Shown one piece after another: positions 47,091-56,332 of a stretch of 64,000 nucleotides of DNA (position 1 is its first letter; each line of letters starts with the position of its first letter). Position numbers and translations under genes: made by a program. Location: contig NZ_JAFBCY010000001.1 of assembly GCF_016907975.1 (NCBI RefSeq), positions 372,001-436,000 on the forward strand, read 5' to 3'. The notes beneath the pieces are model-generated. The model ran no database searches. It saw only the letters and a list, made by a program, of their open reading frames with translations, and had not been told where the DNA came from. The DNA comes from Methylopila capsulata. Its GTDB lineage: Bacteria; Pseudomonadota; Alphaproteobacteria; Rhizobiales; Methylopilaceae.

Positions 47091-47120
47091 TACTTTTGGC
47101 AGTTTTTAATGTCAAAAGTA
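47091..47120. promoter_or_regulatory. Candidate operator dyad upstream of the SufR-like regulator gene
   Basis: TACTTTTGGCA (47091-47101) is mirrored by TGTCAAAAGTA (47110-47120) with one mismatch, centred 125 bases upstream of the regulator start and 165 bases upstream of the dehydrogenase on the other strand. The whole 46941-47230 gap is AT-rich for this genome. Binding by the regulator is inference. Confidence 0.5.
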
Positions 47121-47230
47121 TTTTATGCTGATAATCTAAGCGTATGCCGCATCTTTTTTAGCCGCTCAACTCTCGATTGCCGATTGCCGGGCGCTCCGAT
47201 AAACTGCGACAAACACACAGGAACCCGCGA

Positions 47231-47866
47231 GTGCTGGTCGGCCGAGATACGCAGCAGCGACTGCTTTCCGAGCTTCTGAATTGCCGAAGCGGCCTGACGA
47301 TCGACGAGTTGGCGGCGCGCCTCTCCGTGAGCCGGAGCGCGGTGAAGCAGCATCTCGTCGGCCTCGAGAGCAGCGGCCAGGTCGCGAGCCACGCCGCCCG
47401 CAAGACAGGAGGCCGACCGGGGAACCTCTACGTCCTCACGGACGCCGGCATCGATCTTTTTCCCAAGAACTACTCGTGGTTCTCGCGCGTGCTTTTCGAA
47501 ACGCTGCGCGCCCGGATCGGGGCCGAGGGGCTCGGCGACTACATGCACGAGCTGGGCGTCGACATGTCGGCCGACGCCATTCCCCGGCTCGTGGGCAAGA
47601 CCCGCATCGAGCGCATCGTCGAAATCGTGCAGATCATGAACGAGACGGGCTTCGTCGCCCGCGTGGTCGAGCCGGAGCAGCCCGGCGGGCTTCCGCGCGT
47701 GGAGTGTAAGAACTGCGTCTACCACGACCTGTCGAAGGACTATGAGGAGGTTTGCCGCTTCGATATCGGGTTTTTGACCGGGCTCAGCGGGACCCAGGTC
47801 GAGCACCAGGAGTGCATGCAGCGCGGGGGAACCGCGTGCCGCTTCAAGTTTCTGCCGCTGGCGTGA
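47231..47866 (+). CDS. SufR-like HTH regulator with Cys-rich, probably iron-sulfur, C-terminus
   Basis: GTG at 47231 has AGGA eight bases upstream and is preferred to the TTG at 47177; it gives 211 residues. The N-terminus is a winged helix (LTIDELAARLSVSRSAVKQH). The C-terminus has the SufR-like pattern with five Cys: ECKNCVYHDL, EEVCRFD, EHQECMQRGGTACRF. In SufR such Cys bind an iron-sulfur cluster that controls DNA binding. No suf genes are nearby. It lies between two paralogous dehydrogenase genes and its stop is 13 bases from that of the second, which is convergent. Confidence 0.85.
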   Translation: MLVGRDTQQRLLSELLNCRSGLTIDELAARLSVSRSAVKQHLVGLESSGQVASHAARKTGGRPGNLYVLTDAGIDLFPKNYSWFSRVLFETLRARIGAEGLGDYMHELGVDMSADAIPRLVGKTRIERIVEIVQIMNETGFVARVVEPEQPGGLPRVECKNCVYHDLSKDYEEVCRFDIGFLTGLSGTQVEHQECMQRGGTACRFKFLPLA

Positions 47867-47879
47867 GGCGACCGCGCCG

Positions 47880-49184
47880 TCAGGGCCTCGGCGGCCAGAC
47901 CTTCTCGAACGGCGTCAGGCGGCTCTCCATGAGCGCCCTCGGATCGAAGTCCGGGTTGGCCATGACCTGCCAGATCTTCCGCATTTGCATCCCGAGATTC
48001 CCGGCGTCGTAGAGCGGAAACACCGCCGCCTCCCGCAGGTAGCGCTCGAGCGGATGGCGTCGGTCGAGCGCGTTGACGCCCATGATCCTCATGGTTTTGA
48101 ACACAGCGTCGAACAGCGTCTCGCCGCAGAACACCTTCGCCATCGCGCCGATGGCGTGACCTTCGGAATCGTTGAGGTCCTGATAGTGCGCCGCCTTCCA
48201 CGAGAAGGCCCGGCAAGCCTCGATCCTCATTGCGACGTCCGCGAGCGCGTAGCCCACCGCCTGGTGTCGCATGATGGGGCCGTCGCCGCCGGCGGTGTGG
48301 GTCTTGGCCCAGTCCAGCGCGTATTCGTAGGCCGACCGGGCGACGCCCACGGCGGCGATGGCCGCGACCGGCCCGGACCAGGTGAACGCCCTGTTGATGC
48401 AGAGATCGCCATGCCCGACCGCAAAGGCGTTCTCCTCCGGCACCCGGCAATTCTCGAACCTGATGTGGTTGTTCTGGCAGACGCGGTGACCGATTTTCGA
48501 GATCGGCTGGGCGTAGGACACCCCGGCCGTCCCGCGCGGAACGAGGATGGCGCTGAGGCCGCTCGCCCCGCCCTGCTCCGGCGCCGTGCGCACGATGCAG
48601 ACGTTCACATTGGCGCCCTCGAGGTCCCAACCGCCGGAGTTGCAGGGCCAGTACTTCTCCCCGTTGAGCACATACTCACCGTTGCGGGCGTCGTGCGTCG
48701 CGGTCAGAGAGACGCCGGCGGGATACGGCGCGGGGCTGTCGAAGTTCGCCGTGCCACCGGGCGCCCCCGCCGCTTCGCTGACCGTCCAACCCGCAAGATA
48801 TTCGCCGCGCGGATCCGCGCTCGCGGGCGGCAGCCATTTGCGCTTCTGCTCCTCGGAGCCGAACCACACCAACGGCATCAGCGCGAGGCCGTTGACCAGC
48901 AGGACCGTGGCGAACCCGGGATCGACCGCGCAGATCTCCTCGCTGATCACCTGCAGATCGAGATTGCTCGCGCCGCCGCCGCCGTAGCGCTTGGGAATGA
49001 AGCCGGTGGCGAAGCCGAGCTTGTAAGCCTCCACATAAGCGCCCTTCACGCGCACAAACGCGCTCTGCGGGTCGGGATCTTCGTCGGCCGCACGCACGAC
49101 GGGCGCCAGGATGTCGTTCGCGAACTCCCGGGCCACCGCGCGAAGCCGGAGTTGGGCCGCCGTCAGCGTGAAGTCGATGGGCAC
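47880..49184 (-). CDS. Acyl-CoA dehydrogenase-like flavoprotein with Asp at the catalytic base position (copy 2)
   Basis: GTG at 49184 has GGAG eight bases upstream and gives 434 residues. It is a paralogue of the protein at 45582-46940: PIDFTLTAAQLRLRAVAREF, EEICAVDPGFATVLLVNGLA, and flavin segment VLNGEKYWPCNSGGWDLEG. The catalytic-base position again reads Asp (393) in FPLYDAGNLGMQ. The conserved GGWD segment and the Asp suggest a distinct subfamily. It is convergent with the SufR-like regulator gene. No CoA ligase, thiolase or electron-transfer flavoprotein gene is adjacent. Confidence 0.85.
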   Translation of the reverse strand: MPIDFTLTAAQLRLRAVAREFANDILAPVVRAADEDPDPQSAFVRVKGAYVEAYKLGFATGFIPKRYGGGGASNLDLQVISEEICAVDPGFATVLLVNGLALMPLVWFGSEEQKRKWLPPASADPRGEYLAGWTVSEAAGAPGGTANFDSPAPYPAGVSLTATHDARNGEYVLNGEKYWPCNSGGWDLEGANVNVCIVRTAPEQGGASGLSAILVPRGTAGVSYAQPISKIGHRVCQNNHIRFENCRVPEENAFAVGHGDLCINRAFTWSGPVAAIAAVGVARSAYEYALDWAKTHTAGGDGPIMRHQAVGYALADVAMRIEACRAFSWKAAHYQDLNDSEGHAIGAMAKVFCGETLFDAVFKTMRIMGVNALDRRHPLERYLREAAVFPLYDAGNLGMQMRKIWQVMANPDFDPRALMESRLTPFEKVWPPRP

Positions 49185-49291
49185 GGGCCGTTCTCCAGGC
49201 GCCAGGGTCAGGGGGCGCGACGGAAACGGCCAGCAATTTTGAAGCCAACTGCGAGCCAGGGAGCCTCCGCCTGCGCCGTCCCGAGGTTCGC

Positions 49292-49684
49292 CTATTCCGT
49301 CCGATCGGCGATCCGCGCCTGCCACCAGCACACCGCCGGCGTGACGACCAGCTCCATCGCAAGCCCGAACAGCATCGGCGCGGGCGGCGGTCCGTCGAGG
49401 ACGGCGCCATAAAGCCGCGCGAGGCCGCCGGCGACCACGACCGCGGTGAGCAGGCGATAGCGCGGTCCGTAGCTCTCGGGGCGGCCAAGCGTCGTCCAGA
49501 AAGCGACGCCGATCCCGAGCAGCAGGCCGGAGAGGTAGCGGACGTGGCTGTCGAGACCGAGGCTCGGCGCGCCGTCGAAGGCCGCGGCGCCGGCGAGAAC
49601 GCCGTAGAACCCCGCGCCGACCGGCACCAGTCCGGCCAGAGCGACGACGGCGCGGAACGCCCAGCGTTCCGCCGCGGAGTTCAT
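49292..49684 (-). CDS. DUF4345 membrane protein
   Basis: ATG at 49684 overlaps the smpB stop as ATGA and gives 130 residues with four membrane segments. The DUF4345 pattern is seen: [20 protein letters not shown], then [20 protein letters not shown] with the conserved DSHxRYLSG, and [17 protein letters not shown]. The family has no known role. It is translationally coupled to smpB and ends the dapA-smpB operon. Confidence 0.88.
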   Translation of the reverse strand: MNSAAERWAFRAVVALAGLVPVGAGFYGVLAGAAAFDGAPSLGLDSHVRYLSGLLLGIGVAFWTTLGRPESYGPRYRLLTAVVVAGGLARLYGAVLDGPPPAPMLFGLAMELVVTPAVCWWQARIADRTE

Positions 49685-50157
49685 CCCCGCGCCCGCATGA
49701 TGCGGGCCTTGTCGCGATTCCAGCTGCGCTCGCGGTCGGCCTCGCGCTTGTCGTGGAGCTTCTTGCCGCGCGCCAGCGCGATCTCGACCTTCGCCCGGCC
49801 CTGCTCGTTGAAGTAGATCTTGAGCGGAACCACCGTAAGCCCTTCGCGGGTCACGGCGCCGGCGAGCTTGTCGATCTGCTTCTTGTGCAGCAGCAGCTTC
49901 CGCGGGCGGCGCGTCTCATGGTTGAAACGGTTCGCCTGCAAATACTCCGGGATGTAGGAATTGTAGAGGAACAGCTCGCCGCCGTACTCGGCGGCGTAGG
50001 CCTCCGCGATCGTCGCCTTGCCCAGGCGCAGCGACTTCACCTCGGTGCCGGCGAGCGCGATGCCGGCCTCGAAGACCTCGCCGATCTCATAGTTGTGGCG
50101 AGCCTTCCGGTTCTCGGCGGCGATCTTGTAGCGCGGATTGGGGGCCTTGGCGTTCAT
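49681..50157 (-). CDS. smpB: SsrA-binding protein SmpB
   Basis: ATG at 50157 gives 158 residues, canonical length. The tmRNA-binding barrel is visible: [59 protein letters not shown] and the basic tail [20 protein letters not shown]. With tmRNA it rescues stalled ribosomes; the ssrA gene itself is not in this window. It follows dapA by 16 bases, as in many alphaproteobacteria. Confidence 0.97.
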   Translation of the reverse strand: MNAKAPNPRYKIAAENRKARHNYEIGEVFEAGIALAGTEVKSLRLGKATIAEAYAAEYGGELFLYNSYIPEYLQANRFNHETRRPRKLLLHKKQIDKLAGAVTREGLTVVPLKIYFNEQGRAKVEIALARGKKLHDKREADRERSWNRDKARIMRARG

Positions 50158-50173
50158 GAGCGGGAATGTGGGG

Positions 50174-51076
50174 TCACGCGTTCCCCGCGATAAGGCCCGC
50201 ATGCGCCATCGCGGCGCGCACGATCGCGCGGGACTTGTCGGCGACCGGCACCATCGGCAGGCGCATGGCCTCCGAGCAGCGGCCTAGCATGGCGAGGCCG
50301 ACCTTCACCGGACCGGGGCTCGTCTCGCAGAACAGGCCGCTGTGGAGCGGGCCGAGGCGGTCCTGATAGGCGAGCGCGGTGGCGTAATCGCCCTTGATGC
50401 AGGCCTCCTGCAGCGCGGCGCACTGCGCCGGCGCGACGTTCGCCACCACCGAGATGCAGCCGTGGCCGCCGTGCGCCATGAAGCCGAGCGCCGTCACATC
50501 CTCGCCCGAGAGCTGGATGAAGTCCGGCCCGAGCTTCTCGCGCTGCTGGGTGACGCGGGCGAGGTTGGCGGTGGCGTCCTTCACCCCGACGACCTGCTTG
50601 ATCTCGTAGAGACGCGCCATGGTCTCGACGGACATGTCGACCACCGAGCGGCCTGGGATGTTGTAGATGATCAGCGGCAGGTCGGTCGCCTCGGCCACCG
50701 CCTTGAAGTGGGCGTAGAGCCCCTCCTGCGTCGGCTTGTTGTAGTAGGGCGTGACGACCAGCACGCCGTCCGCTCCGGCCTTCTCGGCGTGGCGCGCGAG
50801 GGCGACGGCCTCGGCTGTCGAGTTCGAGCCGGCGCCGGCGATCACGGGCACCCGGCCGCGCGCCTCCTGCACGCACCACTCCACGACCCTGTTGTGCTCG
50901 TCATGGGTCAGGGTCGGGCTCTCGCCGGTGGTGCCCACCGGCACGAGGCCGTGGGTGCCTTCGGCGATCTGCCAGTCCACCAGCGCGCGGAACGCGCCTT
51001 CGTCGAGGCCGCCGTCGTCCGTCATCGGAGTGACGAGGGCCGGCATGGAGCCGCGGAAAATCGGGGTCGAAGTCAT
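50174..51076 (-). CDS. dapA: 4-Hydroxy-tetrahydrodipicolinate synthase
   Basis: DapA condenses pyruvate with aspartate semialdehyde in lysine and diaminopimelate synthesis. The 300-residue TIM barrel shows [40 protein letters not shown] with the Tyr of the catalytic triad, [14 protein letters not shown] and the Schiff-base Lys in [14 protein letters not shown]. Length is normal. It leads the dapA-smpB-DUF4345 operon and is divergent from the lytic transglycosylase. Confidence 0.97.
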   Translation of the reverse strand: MTSTPIFRGSMPALVTPMTDDGGLDEGAFRALVDWQIAEGTHGLVPVGTTGESPTLTHDEHNRVVEWCVQEARGRVPVIAGAGSNSTAEAVALARHAEKAGADGVLVVTPYYNKPTQEGLYAHFKAVAEATDLPLIIYNIPGRSVVDMSVETMARLYEIKQVVGVKDATANLARVTQQREKLGPDFIQLSGEDVTALGFMAHGGHGCISVVANVAPAQCAALQEACIKGDYATALAYQDRLGPLHSGLFCETSPGPVKVGLAMLGRCSEAMRLPMVPVADKSRAIVRAAMAHAGLIAGNA

Positions 51077-51340
51077 GCGGGACGGCTTTCACGGCTCAAG
51101 GCGAAAAGCCCGCGCGAAGCGGGCGGGAGGCGGGGCGCGCCTCGCAGTCAGGCGCTCTTGATACAAGCGACGGGGCTCCGCGCAAAGTGGTCGCTCGCGC
51201 GATCGTGCGCCGGGGACGCGTCTTCGCCACACCGACGGCGCCGAAGTTAGGTCTTCGTAAAGCCTAATCCGGCGAAATTGAAGCGAGTTAGACCTGACCG
51301 CCGGCGACCGCCGCCTGCGGAACACCCGAAGTCGAGAGCC

Positions 51341-53452
51341 ATGTTTGCGTTGAGAGCCCTCCTTCGCGGCGCAGCCGCCGTCAGCCTGTTCGCCGCCCTG
51401 CCCGCGCTCGCCGAAGTCGGCAGCGGGGACGAGGCCGCAGCCTCCACCGGACAAATCCAGGGCGAGTTCCTGGTCGCCTACGATCCGCCGACCACCGGCG
51501 CCATCCCCTCCGCCAGCCGCTCCGCCCCGACCGCGACCGTGCAGGCGGGCGACGTCGCCGCCATCAAGTCCGCGATCGCCGCGTTCCAGAAAGGCGACCT
51601 TGGCGGGGCCATGAGCGTTCGCGGCTCGTTGAGAGACCCCGGGGCGATCGCGCTGCTGGACTGGCTGTCGATCCGGTTCTCGTCCCGCCAGATCGGCTAC
51701 CCCCGCATCGAAGCTTTCCTGCGCGCCCACCGCGACTGGCCGCAGGCGACCATGGTGCGCCGCCGGGCGGAAGAGGCGCTCTGGCTCGAAAACGTCGCCG
51801 CGCCGACGGTGCGCGGCTTCTTCGCCGCCAACGGCAAACCGCAGCGCCCCGAGGGCCGCCTCGCGCTCGCCCGCGCGCTCGTCGCCGCCGGCCAGCGCGA
51901 CGCCGGGGCGGCGCTCGCCCGCGAGGCCTGGCGTCGCGATGATCTCGACGGCGCGCTCGAAGGTCAGGCGCTGTCGACCTTCGGCTCGTTCTTCAGCGTG
52001 TCCGACCACCGCGCCCGCGCCGAGCAGCAATTCCTGAACGACAACGTGGATGCGGGTCTGCGCGCCGCGGCCCGCGTCGGCGGCGCCTACGCCGCCGTCG
52101 CCAAGGCCCGCGCGGCCGTCATCCGCAAGCGGCCCGACGCCGCGGCGGCGCTCGCGGCCGTGCCGAGCGCGGGGCGCTCCGACCCCGGCTATCTCTTCGC
52201 CGTCGCCAAGTTCAACCGCCGCGCGGACCGCCCGCGCGAGGCGGCGGCGGCGCTCGCCAAGGCGCCCGCCAGCGCCGCCGCTCTCGTCGATCCCGACGCC
52301 TGGTCGGTGGAGCGCCGCGTCGTGGCGCGCGACCTCCTCGACGTCGGCGACGCGCGCGCCGCCTACGACGTCATCCGCCGCGCGGAAGCCTCCAGCGACA
52401 GCGAACGCGTCGAGACCAACATGCTCGCCGGCTTCATCGCGCTCCGCGCGCTGGGCGACCCCAAGACGGCCTACCGCCACTTCGCCCGCGTGCAGGCGGA
52501 GGCGACGATCCCCGGAACGCTGTCGCGCGCCCTCTATTGGCAGGGACGGGCGCTCGAGGCCGCCGGCGACCAGGGCGGCGCCCGCGCCGCCTATGAGAAG
52601 GCCGCCCGCCACGTCACCAGCTACTACGGCCAGATCGCGCGCGCCCGGATCGGCTTGCAGAACCTGCCGATCCGCGGTCTGCCGAGCCCGACCTCGACCG
52701 ACCGCGCCACCTTCGGCTCGCGCGTCGCCGTGCGCGCGATCGACCTGCTCTACCGTGCGGGCGAGCCGGAGCTTGCGTTGCCAATGGCCGCCGGCCTCGC
52801 CGCGGATCTCCGCAGCCCCGGCGAGCTGACGCTGCTCGGCGAGATGACCCAGCGCTACAAGGACCCGCGCACCACGCTGGTGGTCGGGAAAGCCGGCATC
52901 AACAACGGCTATCCCATGGACGCCCTCGCCTACCCCACGGGCGGCGTGCCGAGCTTCCGCCCGGTCGGCCCCTCGATAGAGCCGCCGGTGGTCCACGCGA
53001 TCGCCCGGCAGGAGAGTTCGTTCAACCCCAAGGCCGTCAGCCACGCCAACGCCCGCGGCCTGCTTCAACTGCTGCCCTCCACCGCCGCGAAGACGGCGAA
53101 GAACGCCGGCCTGCCCTTCGACGCGCGGCGGCTGACGACCGACGCCGCCTTCAACGCCCAGATCGGCGCCGCCCATCTCGGCGAGCTGAACCGCGACTTC
53201 CGCGGCTCCTACGTCATGGTGTTCGCCGCCTACAACGCCGGCGCGAGCCGCGTGATGGAGTGGGTCCAGCGCTACGGCGACCCCCGCAAGGCCGACGTCG
53301 ACGCGGTGGACTGGGTGGAGCGCATCCCCTTCACCGAGACCCGCAACTACGTGCAGCGGGTGATGGAGAACACGCAGGTCTATCGCACCCGCCTCAACGG
53401 CCGCACCGCGCTTCTGATCGAGCGCGACATGGCGGCGGGCGGAACGCAGTGA
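51341..53452 (+). CDS. Soluble lytic murein transglycosylase (Slt family 1)
   Basis: ATG at 51341 gives 703 residues with a signal peptide (MFALRALLRGAAAVSLFAAL, cut after ALA). A long superhelix of alpha-hairpins fills residues 60-530. The C-terminal goose-type lysozyme domain has the catalytic Glu in HAIARQESSFNPKAVSHA, then NARGLLQLLPSTA, and YVMVFAAYNAGASRVMEWVQ. It cleaves peptidoglycan to 1,6-anhydro products in the periplasm. The gene is divergent from dapA, as in related genomes. Confidence 0.95.
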   Translation: MFALRALLRGAAAVSLFAALPALAEVGSGDEAAASTGQIQGEFLVAYDPPTTGAIPSASRSAPTATVQAGDVAAIKSAIAAFQKGDLGGAMSVRGSLRDPGAIALLDWLSIRFSSRQIGYPRIEAFLRAHRDWPQATMVRRRAEEALWLENVAAPTVRGFFAANGKPQRPEGRLALARALVAAGQRDAGAALAREAWRRDDLDGALEGQALSTFGSFFSVSDHRARAEQQFLNDNVDAGLRAAARVGGAYAAVAKARAAVIRKRPDAAAALAAVPSAGRSDPGYLFAVAKFNRRADRPREAAAALAKAPASAAALVDPDAWSVERRVVARDLLDVGDARAAYDVIRRAEASSDSERVETNMLAGFIALRALGDPKTAYRHFARVQAEATIPGTLSRALYWQGRALEAAGDQGGARAAYEKAARHVTSYYGQIARARIGLQNLPIRGLPSPTSTDRATFGSRVAVRAIDLLYRAGEPELALPMAAGLAADLRSPGELTLLGEMTQRYKDPRTTLVVGKAGINNGYPMDALAYPTGGVPSFRPVGPSIEPPVVHAIARQESSFNPKAVSHANARGLLQLLPSTAAKTAKNAGLPFDARRLTTDAAFNAQIGAAHLGELNRDFRGSYVMVFAAYNAGASRVMEWVQRYGDPRKADVDAVDWVERIPFTETRNYVQRVMENTQVYRTRLNGRTALLIERDMAAGGTQ

Positions 53453-53465
53453 CGAACGTCCCGCG

Positions 53466-54371
53466 ATGACGATCGAGGTCGTCGATCGACGGATCGCGAC
53501 GACGCACGGCCTGCGGCTGCATGTGCGGATATGGTCGCCTCTGGAGCCGCGCGGCCTGCCCGTCGTGTGCCTGCCAGGTCTCGCGCGCGGCCTCGAGGAC
53601 TTTACCGAACTGGCCGAACACCTCGTGTCACCCGTCGGCGGAGACCGTCGTGTGGTCGCGATCTCCGCGCGCGGACGCGGCCTTTCCGACCGCGACCCAA
53701 TCCCGGCGCGCTACGACGTGCGCGTCGAGGCGGGCGACGTGCTCGCCGTCGCCGACGCGCTCGGCCTCGCCCACGCCGCGCTGATCGGAACCTCCCGCGG
53801 CGGGCTGCAGGCCATGGCGCTTGGCGCCCTGCGCCCCGGCTTCGGCCGCGCGGTCATCCTCAACGACGTCGGACCCGTGATCGAACTGCAAGGCCTGCTC
53901 CGCATCCGCCGCTACCTCGCCGCGGCGACTGCGCCCAGGACCTGGGACGAAGCGGAGACGGCTGTGGTCGACCTGTTCGGCGCGCGCTTCCCCGCGCTCG
54001 GGCCCGACGGGTTTCGTCGCATGGCGCGGCGGACATGGCGCGAGACATCCGGCGGCGGCCTCGTTCCGCTGGCCGATCCGGCGCTGACCCGGTCGCTCGA
54101 ATCGCTCGATCTCGAAAAGCCGCTGCCGACCCTATGGCCGCTGTTCGACGGCCTGGCGGGCGTGCCGCTGATGGCGATCCGCGGCGAGACTTCCGACATC
54201 CTGAGCGCGGAGACCCTGCGGGCGATGAAGGCGCGGAGGCCGGATCTCGTGGTCCTCGACGTGCCCGGCCAAGGCCACGCCCCGCAGCTCGGAGACCCTG
54301 CGACGCTGTCGGCCATAACAGCGTTTCTCGCATCGAGCGAGACCTCAGCCAAATTGTCTCTAGCCGGCTGA
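53466..54371 (+). CDS. Alpha/beta hydrolase
   Basis: The 301-residue protein follows the transglycosylase gene by 13 bases. The oxyanion motif VVCLPGLARGLEDFTELAEH is followed by nucleophile Ser in ALIGTSRGGLQAMALG (GxSxGG), and a C-terminal Asp/His pair in LVVLDVPGQGHAPQL. ARGRGLSDRDP is a typical cap-loop of the haloalkane-dehalogenase/epoxide-hydrolase-like group. The substrate is unknown. A hairpin terminator lies just beyond the stop. Confidence 0.9.
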   Translation: MTIEVVDRRIATTHGLRLHVRIWSPLEPRGLPVVCLPGLARGLEDFTELAEHLVSPVGGDRRVVAISARGRGLSDRDPIPARYDVRVEAGDVLAVADALGLAHAALIGTSRGGLQAMALGALRPGFGRAVILNDVGPVIELQGLLRIRRYLAAATAPRTWDEAETAVVDLFGARFPALGPDGFRRMARRTWRETSGGGLVPLADPALTRSLESLDLEKPLPTLWPLFDGLAGVPLMAIRGETSDILSAETLRAMKARRPDLVVLDVPGQGHAPQLGDPATLSAITAFLASSETSAKLSLAG

Positions 54372-54391
54372 ATATCTTCCTTATTACGCAA

Positions 54392-54422
54392 AAGGGCCGC
54401 GGCGGAGATCGCCGCGGCCCTT
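54392..54422. terminator. Bidirectional terminator between the hydrolase and OprB genes
   Basis: A 13-bp perfect stem AAGGGCCGCGGCG (54392-54404) pairs with CGCCGCGGCCCTT around GAGAT. On the minus strand it is followed by TTTT, so it serves the OprB gene best; on the plus strand by TTCG, so it probably also ends the convergent hydrolase transcript. Confidence 0.85.
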
Positions 54423-54444
54423 CGATGTCGGATTTCGGATCGGG

Positions 54445-55881
54445 TCAGAAATCCACCGAGGTCCGGAAACCGATCAGCGTGGCGTTCTTCAGGCGCTTCG
54501 CGGGGCGGTCGGAGTCCGGATCGCCGCCGCCCGGCCGGACGATGTACTGGACGAAGGGCTGGACCTTGAGCCACGGCGCGATCGCCGCCTGATACGACGC
54601 CTCGATGGCGATCTCGGAGGAGTGCTTCGGGGTCGCCTCGCCAAGCGCGATGGCGTCGCGGTCGAGCTTCCGGACGTGGTTGCTGACATGGGCGTAGCCC
54701 ACCGCCACGCCGAACAGGTCGTCCGGCCGGCTCGGCACGAAGCCCTTGAAGTTCACGCCGGCGTCGAAATAGCGGTCGATCAGGCTGCGGTCCGACTCCG
54801 GGGCGATCACCGCGCGGACGAAGACCGAGATGCTGCTCGGCTGCGGATTCTTCAGATCGCCCGACTGCCAGACGGTCTGGTCGACGACGCCGTAGAGCGC
54901 GTAGTTGCCGTCGCGCCGGCGCGGCCCGTCGGCGGCCGGATCGGCGAGCGACAGGCCGTTCGAGGCGCGGCGCAGGTCGTCGAAATTCGCCGAGGTGTAC
55001 CAGCCGCCGATCTTGTAGACGCCGGGAAGCCCGCCCGAGCCGTCCGCCGGGGCGTAGGCGTAGGCGAGCTCGCCGATCATGAACACGCCGTCCTTCACCG
55101 GGAAGTTCAGGCCGTGCTCGTTTTCGTCATGACCGCCGAGCGGGTCGCCGTTGTAGACGCCGCCCTGCACCGAGAAGGCGTCGTCGATCTTGTAGGCGAC
55201 ATGGACGCCGGGCGTCGGAACCGGATAGGCCGGTCCGCCGCCGGCGAGGTCGACGCCGTTCAGACCCGGCCAGCCGAAGGTCGAGTTCACGAACAGGCCG
55301 GCGGTGTCGCTGGTGGCGAAATCCCCGTCGGCGGCGAGCTGGCCGATCTTCACCTCGAGCCGGTCGTCGAGCAGACTCTGCTTGAAGTAGACCTCCGCGA
55401 GCCGCTCGGCGCGGTCGTACTCGATGTTCGACATGGTCAGCAGATTGCCGACCTCATGCCCGGTGAGGCCCGGGCCGCGGATGACGTAACCGCCCGCGTG
55501 GAACGCCCCGCCCTGCCAGCCGGCGAGCTTCTCCAGATCGAGATCGACGCTGATCTGAAACAGGCTGCTGTAGCCCTCGCCCTTGGACACGCCGCCGGAC
55601 AGGTTGCGCGAATAGTCGATGGTGTAGTTCGCTTCGAGCGTGACGCCGGCGTCTTCGAGCTTGGTGCGCGCGCCGCCCCAGTCCCCGGTCAGCTTCTCGC
55701 GCTCGAACAGGTCGCCCCAGAAGCTCGACGCCGCCTCGGTCGCCGTCGCATCCGCGGCCCGCGCCGAGACGCCGGACGCTGCGAGCGCCAGCAGGGCGCC
55801 GCACGCCGCCGCCGCCGAAGTCCGTCCCCCGGCCCGCGTCCCCGCGCGCGCAGGCGTCCAACCGCCCCCGGTCTTCCCCAT
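54445..55881 (-). CDS. Carbohydrate porin, OprB family
   Basis: ATG at 55881 gives 478 residues: a signal peptide with a rather long n-region (to about ARAAD), then FWGDLFEREKLTGDWGGART, the usual OprB entry, followed by amphipathic beta strands (VTLEANYTIDYSRNLSGGV to NATLIGFRTSVDF). The C-terminal Phe is that of an outer-membrane barrel. OprB-type porins let sugars and polyols cross. An AT-rich gap upstream holds a candidate operator. No sugar transporter lies next to it. Confidence 0.93.
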   Translation of the reverse strand: MGKTGGGWTPARAGTRAGGRTSAAAACGALLALAASGVSARAADATATEAASSFWGDLFEREKLTGDWGGARTKLEDAGVTLEANYTIDYSRNLSGGVSKGEGYSSLFQISVDLDLEKLAGWQGGAFHAGGYVIRGPGLTGHEVGNLLTMSNIEYDRAERLAEVYFKQSLLDDRLEVKIGQLAADGDFATSDTAGLFVNSTFGWPGLNGVDLAGGGPAYPVPTPGVHVAYKIDDAFSVQGGVYNGDPLGGHDENEHGLNFPVKDGVFMIGELAYAYAPADGSGGLPGVYKIGGWYTSANFDDLRRASNGLSLADPAADGPRRRDGNYALYGVVDQTVWQSGDLKNPQPSSISVFVRAVIAPESDRSLIDRYFDAGVNFKGFVPSRPDDLFGVAVGYAHVSNHVRKLDRDAIALGEATPKHSSEIAIEASYQAAIAPWLKVQPFVQYIVRPGGGDPDSDRPAKRLKNATLIGFRTSVDF

Positions 55882-55998
55882 GTCCCGATCTCCCGTCCTG
55901 CTGTCGCGGCGCGGATCAAAGCCCCGCCGGACGATCGTTGTCCGCGACGATGCGGCCGATCTCAAGCGCGCGGCACACGAAAACGAGAGCATTTGATT

Positions 55999-56011
55999 GT
56001 TATGTTATAAC
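55999..56011. promoter_or_regulatory. Candidate operator dyad upstream of the OprB gene
   Basis: GTTAT and ATAAC form a perfect inverted repeat with a 3-base spacer, 118 bases upstream of the OprB start. No regulator gene is adjacent, so the factor is unknown and this may be a promoter element by chance. Confidence 0.35.
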
Positions 56012-56281
56012 GCGTTGCGCCATCGCATCATGCGAAAGTCGCGACGCCGACGAAACCTAGAATAATACTACTTATCAATAATTTAGACAGAGGGGCATGT
56101 CCGGTGCTTGACGCCGTCTTCGCGGACCTGGCCGACGCAGCGCCGGAGCAGAGCCAGAGCGCGTCGCGGCGCGTCGAACATCGAGGCTGGCGCACGCGCG
56201 GTCTGGGGCGCGACGGGCCGTAGCGGAGCGAGGCGAAAGATAGCTGCGCTTCGACCCAGGCCCAGGCGACCCCACAAACGA

Positions 56282-56306
56282 AACGACCCCGCCGAAGCGG
56301 GGTCGT
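56282..56306 (-). terminator. Terminator of the Porin_2 gene
   Basis: AACGACCCCGC pairs with GCGGGGTCGT around CGAA. Read on the minus strand it is followed by TTTCGTTTG, about 26 bases after the porin stop. Confidence 0.88.
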
Positions 56307-56332
56307 CGTAGCGCACTTGAGATCCGGTTGGA

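Larger units (their letters stand above)
55882..56332. other. Intergenic region of 451 bp between OprB and Porin_2 genes
   Basis: No gene is supportable. It contains the terminator of the upstream porin gene (56282-56306), a strongly AT-rich stretch from about 55990 to 56100 that probably holds the OprB promoter, and a 13-bp dyad GTTATgttATAAC. Confidence 0.6.
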
